Part shown: positions 59,378-64,000 of the stretch, in pieces
Numbering within the stretch: position 1 is the first letter of the stretch
Layout: the number at the start of each line of letters is the position of its first letter
Notes under the pieces: generated by a model
Told to the model about the DNA's origin: nothing
Databases searched by the model: none
Seen by the model: only the letters and a program-made list of their open reading frames with translations
Program-made: the position numbers and the translations under genes
Assembly (NCBI GenBank): GCA_021234155.1
Contig: JAJEKV010000054.1
Span: 9,322,655 to 9,386,654, forward strand
Length of the DNA: 64,000 nt
From: Isoetes taiwanensis
Lineage: Eukaryota > Streptophyta > Lycopodiopsida > Isoetales > Isoetaceae
Reading direction: 5' to 3'

Positions 59378-60179
59378 TGTTGTATCTTGCAAGTCACAGC
59401 TTATATTGTATTTTAATATGTACATCCTTCTCCTCCGCCTCGACTTAATATTGTATCCTTTATTTTGAGTTAGTGTTTAGGACCAAGTAACTATATAGCC
59501 CTCACTATCTAGATGCATGCTTCATGAGCTTTGGAATAACTGTAGCTTAGGGAGAACTTATTCTCAAGAGCCCTTAGTACAGAAGATTGATTTCCCATCG
59601 TTAGCAAGATGTCATCCTCGTCTACAATTAGTGCTTGGGAGGTTTGGAAGGCGGTAATAATTTAATTCTTGATCCCATTGAGTCTATGCAGTCCATTTGA
59701 TTCGTGATCCCAATGAGTCTACGCAATTCATTTGGATAACATGATTGAAAATCTGCCATTTCAAAGATGACCACTTTATTGACATTCTACTTTTTTATTA
59801 CTAGTGCATATTTATGCTTTGTATCAAACATTGATCCTAATGTGCGCTTAATTCACTTATCTTGAATTTTAGATGAATTGAGCTTATTTGGTTTACCAAT
59901 TCTACAGCCATAATTGTCTAACCTCGTAGCAATTGTCCAGATGTTCCATACACATCTAAGCATAAGTGGATAACTGATCTAGCCTTAACCTACTTTTGAG
60001 TCCTACTTAAGAAAAATTTGACGTTTTTGGGTTTGAACAATTGGGGAAATGTAGCTACCTGTTTAGCAAAATCCTAATTCTGACTTCTTAAATAAAGCAA
60101 TAATCAGAAATTAACTTAAGCCATCTTACAAGCTCAATGCCACAACTACGGAAGGGATTAAAAAATAATACTGGAAGAT
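59378..60179. other. 3' flank of ABC gene, intergenic
   Basis: AT-rich DNA with no frames of note. It contains the 3' end of the - strand ABC gene transcript. A short direct repeat, 'ttgatcccat(t/..)gagtctatgca', lies at about 59660-59725. Confidence 0.5.
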
Positions 60180-62398
60180 TTAAGAGTATTTGGGTATTCT
60201 TTTTCTTAAGAACAGCTTTACTTCAGATATGCTCCCAGAAAATGCAATACTTCCATTTTCCATATATGCAGCCCCATCTGCATAATCTAATTCTTCAAAC
60301 CGATGAGTCACCCATAAAGCAGTTATGGAGGGCGTCATTAATATCACATTGCGAACAGCCTCTAGAACTGCAACCTAGAGTAAAATGACAAGAGTCAAAT
60401 AATGATAATGCAGTCTTAGGTACAAGTCTTGAAAAGCTAAGAAGCTGCAAGTCCTGTGGTTCTTAGCAAGTGAGTATTTCAAATGAAATAAGCAAGTGAA
60501 CAAAAAGTTCGTTTTTGATTAGAAATTGGAGCAGGTCATAGTTGTGCCAAAATCTCATCTGACTCTAGATGAGAATGAATGCCTTGCTTTTGTGCTTCAC
60601 CTTAGCTTATTGTGGATACCCACGATATTAAAATTCTTTACTGAATGACAAGGTAGCACCTTGTTTTGGTTCGGGATTTTGGGTCTCCTTTAAGCTGACT
60701 AATGTTTAAGAATGTTGAGTGTGGCATGGTGTCCAAGAAAAGGATAGAGCCGTTTGAGTTCAAATTACTTCATAAAGATCTCCAAACTTCCATAAACCAA
60801 GAAAAAGTAAAATTCACCTAAAAGCTGAAGTGTAAGAGAAAAAGGGCTTTGCTTTTAGATAAACTTGGATTGACCTCCATTATGTTAGCAGAATGGATAG
60901 GTAGTGATTAGGAGGACTCTAGAATCCAATTTTAAGGCCTTGTGAATACATATTATAAAGATATGGAAAAAGTTTGCTGTTGGCAAAAAGGGATGAAATG
61001 GCTATATGATGCCATTTTCTGATAGTCAATATGCTGGAAACAAGGAAATGACTTCTGGTTCTATTATCTTGCGAACCAGATATGCAAATTTTATGGAATT
61101 TTATACCACTGGCTAGCTCAATGCACATGCTGAAAAAAAAACTGTTCTGTCATATTAATAACCCTAGAATTCCACTTGCAATCTCATGTACTGCAGCATC
61201 GCTGCAAGCATGCAAAGCTTAGTTCCAGAGTATGTTTGACCTCCTTTAGGTATTTCAATTTGTCTTCAAGCCCATATATGTGATGGCAAAATAATTCAGA
61301 ATCTATATTATGAGCAACAAGGGCTTTCATTTTTACAACTAACCTGGTCCTTCCCATCAAGAAAGGTAGTCAGCTCATCGAGCAATAAAAGCTGACTGAA
61401 TTCAGCTAAAGCTCCTGCAATAGCGACCCGCTGTTTTTGCCCACCACTAAGAGTCTGAATTGCTCTCTACATTGACACACAACCAGATTAGTCAAGAATG
61501 ATGCCTTGCAAGACAGCACTCACAATATAACACCTGAAGATAATCCTCCATCCCAACAGCCAAAAGAGATCTTCTAACTCTTTCTCTTACTTCATCTTCT
61601 GACAAATTGGAACTTCCAAGCCCAAAAGCAACATCAGCTTCTACAGTTGGCATAACCACCTACAAAAAATGTGCATGTAACTTAATAACAAAGCATATAA
61701 CGATATATAGATATATGTTGCAAACAGACCTGATAATCTGGGTTTTGAAAAACAAAACTTTTGGGTGTAGCCACGCGCATGTACCCAGAGTTCGGCTTTA
61801 AAAGCCCTGCCATGGCCTACAGCTTGAGACTGCAGCAATTAGCTTCCAGCACTTGAAGGATAGAAACTATAATTTATGAATTCAAGAACATGTTGAGCTA
61901 GGTATCATAGTAGGCATGCCTTCAAAAGAGTTGACTTCCCACAACCATTGGGGCCAAGAAGCATCCAAAATTTCCCTTCTGGAATGGTGAGAGAGCAGTT
62001 ATTCAGGATGCTGGTCTGCCCATTGTAGCCCATAATGGACAAATTTAGATTTTGTACTTCTATTGCTAATGGCTTTTTCACAATGTCCTTGATAGTGCCT
62101 GCGCGGTTGAAGTAAACCTGATTAAAACAGTTCATACCTACCATGCATAAGTCCTGCTAGAACAGAAATGAGCTACAAAGCTAACAAGAAGAGACAGCAT
62201 TACACAATTACTCATGAAAATTACGTTTATACAGAGTGACAATCACTTACTCATCCTAACATGTGTATGATAATTAAGACGCATGGTTCCAGGAAATCCC
62301 CAGTGAGATCCATGCGACTGAACTTTTTTCAATACTAAGTTCTGTGGCATCTGGAACCCTCCATGAACAAAGCTAGATGTTGCAGATATACCCTGCAT
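60180..62398 (-). CDS. ABCI10: ABC transporter I family ATPase, plastid (ABCI10)
   Basis: Six exons on the - strand join in phase to 298 residues: 62251-62398, 61920-62137, 61730-61816, 61534-61659, 61344-61466 and 60180-60374. Exon 1 ([10 protein letters not shown]...) is basic and Ser-rich like a plastid transit peptide. The ATPase domain follows: Walker [10 protein letters not shown] (111-119), FQNPDYQ Q-loop, [15 protein letters not shown], signature LSGGQ (199-203), Walker B LLLLDE (219-224) with LTTFLD, and H-loop WVTH (His258). The wording matches plant ABCI10 rather than ABCI11, an ATPase related to the energising subunits of bacterial ECF/cobalt-type importers. It probably powers an import complex in the plastid envelope. 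Exon 2 ends AAG|GCATGC, so intron 2 is GC-AG. All junctions after exon 2 are phase 0. Usual length is about 270-280 residues. The last residues ([13 protein letters not shown]) diverge from the angiosperm form. Confidence 0.92.
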
Positions 62399-64000
62399 TG
62401 CTGAATTATCGCACGTAAAAGATGTTAGTAAAAGGCATAATGGTTTTGATCAAGAACTAATGAAACTGAACATAAAAAACGGATAAACCTGTCATGAAGC
62501 TAATACATATCTGGCTTTCTTGAAGTTTACAAAGAGGTTGAGTGATAACTTACTAGGTTATAATGCCGAGTATAACATGAAAATGTCTTATCGATTCAAC
62601 TTAGGTCTTCAATGATGAAAGGGCTGGACATCTTCTACCTCATATAAACCGAAATTTTTCACCTGACTCGCATTCGAGCTTCCCCATAGCCAATCCAAAT
62701 GGCAGCCATCAAACTGGCCACATTGGGCTGGTTGATATCGGGTATTGTAGGTTCCATGAGCTTGACTATGAACTAAGGTATGCCCAATCTTTCATAAGGT
62801 TTGCCAAAAATAGCTATGTATATACAATAAAAGTCCCATCTTGCTTGCATTCAGATGTTGTAGGCTTCGATGAGTTGAATACAATTTGAATTTTATTTTC
62901 GGGTGTCCATCGATGTCAATCAACCAACCAAAAAGGACATATATGGTACTTAGTTGTATACAAGAATCGTTGGATTTCAACAATATGAGTTTAAAAATTG
63001 AATCATATCCTCGTGTATAACAATCTAGCAGCCTAAAAGGTATCCATGAAAGATAGATAATATTTTTTTTACATCATACCATATGGCAACATCCCATAGG
63101 GATATATGACAATCTCCTAAATGTTCCAAGAGAGACTTAGATAGTATTTGCTTATCTCATACCACATGGCAACATCCCATAGGGACAAGAGAGACTTGAA
63201 CATAAAAAGATGTATGCAAAAAACATTAATATTTAATAGAGAGAAGACTATCGAACCTGCATTCCAATAGGTGTTGCTTGACACGTCGAAATGCAAGCTA
63301 GATGGTCTTTATTATTATGTGAAACATCTACTTACCCGTAAGTTGCACTCCCCTACTAACTAATATGACACACTACCTTGTTTCAAAAATTGAATTTGTT
63401 TGAATTGAATTGCATTGCATTGGTTTTTTTTGCACAGGGAACCAAAAAGACTTATAGGACCCAAACAAAGAACATAGCAGACCTATTGCTGTCCAGTATG
63501 GCAAAAAAACATACATGAACATATTCTAGTCTTCGTGCAAAAAACTAGAGTCTTGTGTGCTTACATGAATGGAAGCAATTGTTCTATACAAATAGCTCAT
63601 CATGCCCTTTTAGGATTAATTTGTGGTTCAGATTCAGAATTGTGGTGGCATGTGAATGCTTGTGTGAGGGTATCCAATATATTGTAGTATCTTAGAAAGG
63701 TAACAAAGACATTACATCTAGGAATATTGCTTCTACTCATAGATGTCATCTCAAATTTCCATTTTTCTTTCAAATTCAAGGCTTTATTAGCACGTCCGTA
63801 AGGTCAGCACAAGATTGGGTTCAAAAAACTCCGTGCATAATAGTGTCATAGTAGGAACTTATATGGCATGCAGCAGGAGTTTTGATTTTATTCCAACGCT
63901 AATCTTCACCGGTAACAACCATACCTCGCAACTAATGTGCACAATTTGAGTTAGCCAACTCAGGCTAGTGATGGCCCTGTCACAGTTATACATCTTCTCT
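62399..64000. other. Upstream flank of ABC gene, intergenic
   Basis: No gene recognised. The phrase 'catacca(t/c)atggcaacatcc' followed by 'catagggata/acaagagagac' occurs twice (63075-63110 and 63158-63195). The promoter of the ABC gene should lie just right of 62400; I call no element in it. Confidence 0.5.

Noticed and set aside
60137-60388. 83-codon + strand frame
   Set aside because: Antisense to the last ABCI10 exon.
61641-61838. 65-codon - strand frame reading [14 protein letters not shown]
   Set aside because: Out-of-frame reading of ABCI10 exon 3. The correct frame gives AGLLKPNSG.

Overview
The window is nuclear DNA of a land plant. Two intact split genes encode plastid-targeted proteins of plant families: a YlmG/YGGT membrane protein on the + strand near 48 kb and an ABCI10-type ABC ATPase on the - strand at 60.2-62.4 kb. 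Introns are canonical GT-AG apart from one GC-AG intron. Most of the remaining sequence is repeat-derived, with long simple-sequence tracts and AT-rich intergenic DNA. The low gene density, Helitron and Copia content and somewhat divergent proteins would suit a large genome such as a fern or another non-flowering plant. That placement is a guess; the sequence only shows a land plant.

Layout. 1-3.3 kb is intergenic, with a TGCATG-type microsatellite, a 424-bp foldback element and a Helitron-type 3' end. 3.67-12.62 kb is a tandem array of a 2.76-kb unit (about 3.2 copies) carrying a DUF247-like reading frame on the - strand. 15.6-17.2 kb is a degenerate GATTC-rich array bracketed by AT-rich satellite. 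17.9-27.95 kb is a strongly T-rich, A-poor block on the + strand. It holds a family of noncoding elements that begin with a short perfect hairpin; two of them are bounded by 14-bp and 24-bp direct repeats, and a (TTG)n tract lies inside the block. 32.1-35.9 kb holds a Helitron replication-initiator gene with five small 5' exons, several ending in AT-hook motifs. It is frameshifted and has no helicase domain. 36.7 kb has a (TATC)n tract and 40.0 kb a second Helitron-type 3' end. 42.0-44.86 kb is a 1.43-kb tandem duplication. 45.27-45.74 kb is an inverted repeat built of GGGATCCC-type units. 47.84-48.90 kb is the YlmG gene. 49.19-54.38 kb is a complete Copia retrotransposon on the - strand with identical 196-bp LTRs, a 5-bp target duplication and broken reading frames. 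57.2 kb has an arginine-decarboxylase-like fragment, 58.2 kb a third Helitron-type 3' end, and 59.0-59.4 kb a short copy of the hairpin-headed family. The ABC gene follows, and the last 1.6 kb shows no gene.

The two host genes both act in the plastid envelope or thylakoid setting but are not known to work together; their proximity is probably chance. Many differences between tandem copies, and several of the frameshifts in otherwise young elements, fall at or near CAG/CTG trinucleotides. This could reflect read-consensus error at methylated CHG sites rather than true decay, so the broken state of the repeat-encoded genes should be treated with caution.
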